From: an uncultured Clostridia bacterium | Lineage (GTDB): Bacteria; Bacillota; Clostridia; Christensenellales; Borkfalkiaceae | Length of the DNA: 6,363 bases | Direction of reading: 5' to 3' | NCBI GenBank assembly: GCA_934273135.1 | Contig: CAKQSU010000075.1 | Span: forward strand, 1 to 6,363 | Shown here: positions 5,646 through 6,363 of the stretch, in pieces | Position numbering within the stretch: position 1 is the first letter of the stretch | Layout of the letters: each line of letters starts with the position of its first letter | Program-made: the position numbers and the translations under genes | The notes under the pieces: model-generated | The model's database searches: none | Seen by the model: the letters and a program-made list of their open reading frames with translations, nothing else | What the model was told of the DNA's origin: nothing

Positions 5646-6363
5646 ATGAAAATTATAGTTTGCAAAACTCCGGCGGAGATAATAGAAACTACGGCGCGTG
5701 TCGCCGCCGAAAACGCGGGGGATATCAAAAAGCCCGTCTACGTTTTCTGCGAAAGCCGCGCGACCCTTTCGTTTGAAAGAAAAATTTCCGAGATAGCGGG
5801 CGGGGCGTTCAACGTGAACGTACTCGGGTTTTCTCGTTACGTTTATCTTAACGCGGGCAAAAAGGAATATCTTTCAAAGTCCGCTTCGTCGCTCGTAGTG
5901 CGCAGAATAATGGGCGAAAAACGAGCCGAACTCACAAGGTTCAAGGATTGCGACTACCGCTTTGCTCCTGCTGCGTACGAGCTTATTTCCCAGCTTAAAT
6001 CGGCAAAGGTCAAACCCGAGGATTTGGACGGAATAATAGACGGAGAGGGCGGCGCGTTCGGCGGAAAGCTCAAAGATTTGAGAATAATTTACGGCGGATA
6101 CGAAAAGTTCATAGCGGATAAAGCTCTTACCGACGAAAGCACGTTTTTGTCGCTTATGCCCGAAATACTCAAAACCGACGAAAAAATACACGGTGCAAAG
6201 GTCTTGATCGGCGGTATATCTTCGCTTACCCGTCAGACGACGGACTTTGTAATCGCGCTCGAAAAGTTTTGCGATTTGACCTACGTTCTTTTAAAGGGCG
6301 AAAAAACATGTTACACGAACGAGGTTTTTGAAAAGCTTTTAAGGTTGTTTCCCGCGGCGGAAG
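5646..6363 (+). CDS. addB: AddB (RexB)-like ATP-dependent helicase/nuclease subunit, N-terminal part, 3' partial
   Basis: The first 239 codons are present and the frame is open at the right edge. AddB pairs with AddA to unwind and resect DNA double-strand ends for recombination; its C-terminal nuclease and iron-sulphur region would lie outside the window. Family-like blocks, from memory of AddB proteins, are VNVLGFSRYVY (57-67, compare the typical VLSFSRLAYRV), the SKSASSLVVRRIM helix (77-89), KLKDLRIIYGGYEKF (141-155) and GAKVLIGGISSLTRQ (183-197, compare the typical IDGF..FTPQE). The usual N-terminal Walker A (GxxGxGK) is not recognisable; the start reads MKIIVCKTPAEI. The usual PEQ block is replaced by FCESRATLSFE (34-44). 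The ATG at 5646 is chosen because GGAG lies 11 bases upstream, a long spacing. An in-frame ATG at 5601 has no Shine-Dalgarno sequence and coincides with the predicted transcription start. Other members of the RexB/AddB group are possible. Confidence 0.8.
   Translation, partial: MKIIVCKTPAEIIETTARVAAENAGDIKKPVYVFCESRATLSFERKISEIAGGAFNVNVLGFSRYVYLNAGKKEYLSKSASSLVVRRIMGEKRAELTRFKDCDYRFAPAAYELISQLKSAKVKPEDLDGIIDGEGGAFGGKLKDLRIIYGGYEKFIADKALTDESTFLSLMPEILKTDEKIHGAKVLIGGISSLTRQTTDFVIALEKFCDLTYVLLKGEKTCYTNEVFEKLLRLFPAAE

Overview
The window fits a low-to-moderate-GC Bacillota genome, most likely an uncultured gut or rumen clostridial lineage. That placement is an inference. It rests on AGGAGG-type ribosome binding sites, extended -10 promoters, a clostridial-style domain-swapped family 3 glycoside hydrolase, a lipobox lipoprotein and the AddB-type (not RecBCD-type) repair subunit. 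No tRNA, rRNA, CRISPR array, insertion sequence, phage gene or origin is visible.

Layout. Positions 2-2806 (+) hold most of a large, membrane-anchored GH3 beta-glycosidase whose 5' end lies off the left edge. Its domain order is the reverse of the classical one: the GH3 C-terminal (acid/base) domain comes first, then a fibronectin-III-like domain, then a linker, then the (beta/alpha)8 nucleophile domain, and finally a C-terminal transmembrane helix. Positions 2807-3005 are a convergent intergenic region with a hairpin terminator for the GH3 gene and a strong one for the facing gene. Positions 3006-5444 (-) hold a two-gene unit: an unrecognised 324-residue lipoprotein gene, then mgtE, a Mg2+ transporter/channel, 36 bp downstream with its own strong Shine-Dalgarno sequence. 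Positions 5445-5645 are a divergent promoter region with a plausible extended -10 promoter on each strand. Positions 5646-6363 (+) hold the first 239 codons of an AddB (RexB)-like helicase/nuclease subunit that runs off the right edge.

How the genes relate. The GH3 enzyme probably releases sugar from oligosaccharides or glycosides at the outer face of the membrane. The lipoprotein and MgtE are probably co-transcribed, which links a surface protein of unknown role to Mg2+ transport by context only. AddB would act with AddA in double-strand-break processing and has no evident functional tie to the other genes. I see no obvious new multi-gene system. The items most worth a second look are the lipoprotein-mgtE pairing with no space for an M-box leader, the AddB N-terminus without a recognisable Walker A, the domain-swapped GH3, and some small RNA-structure candidates.
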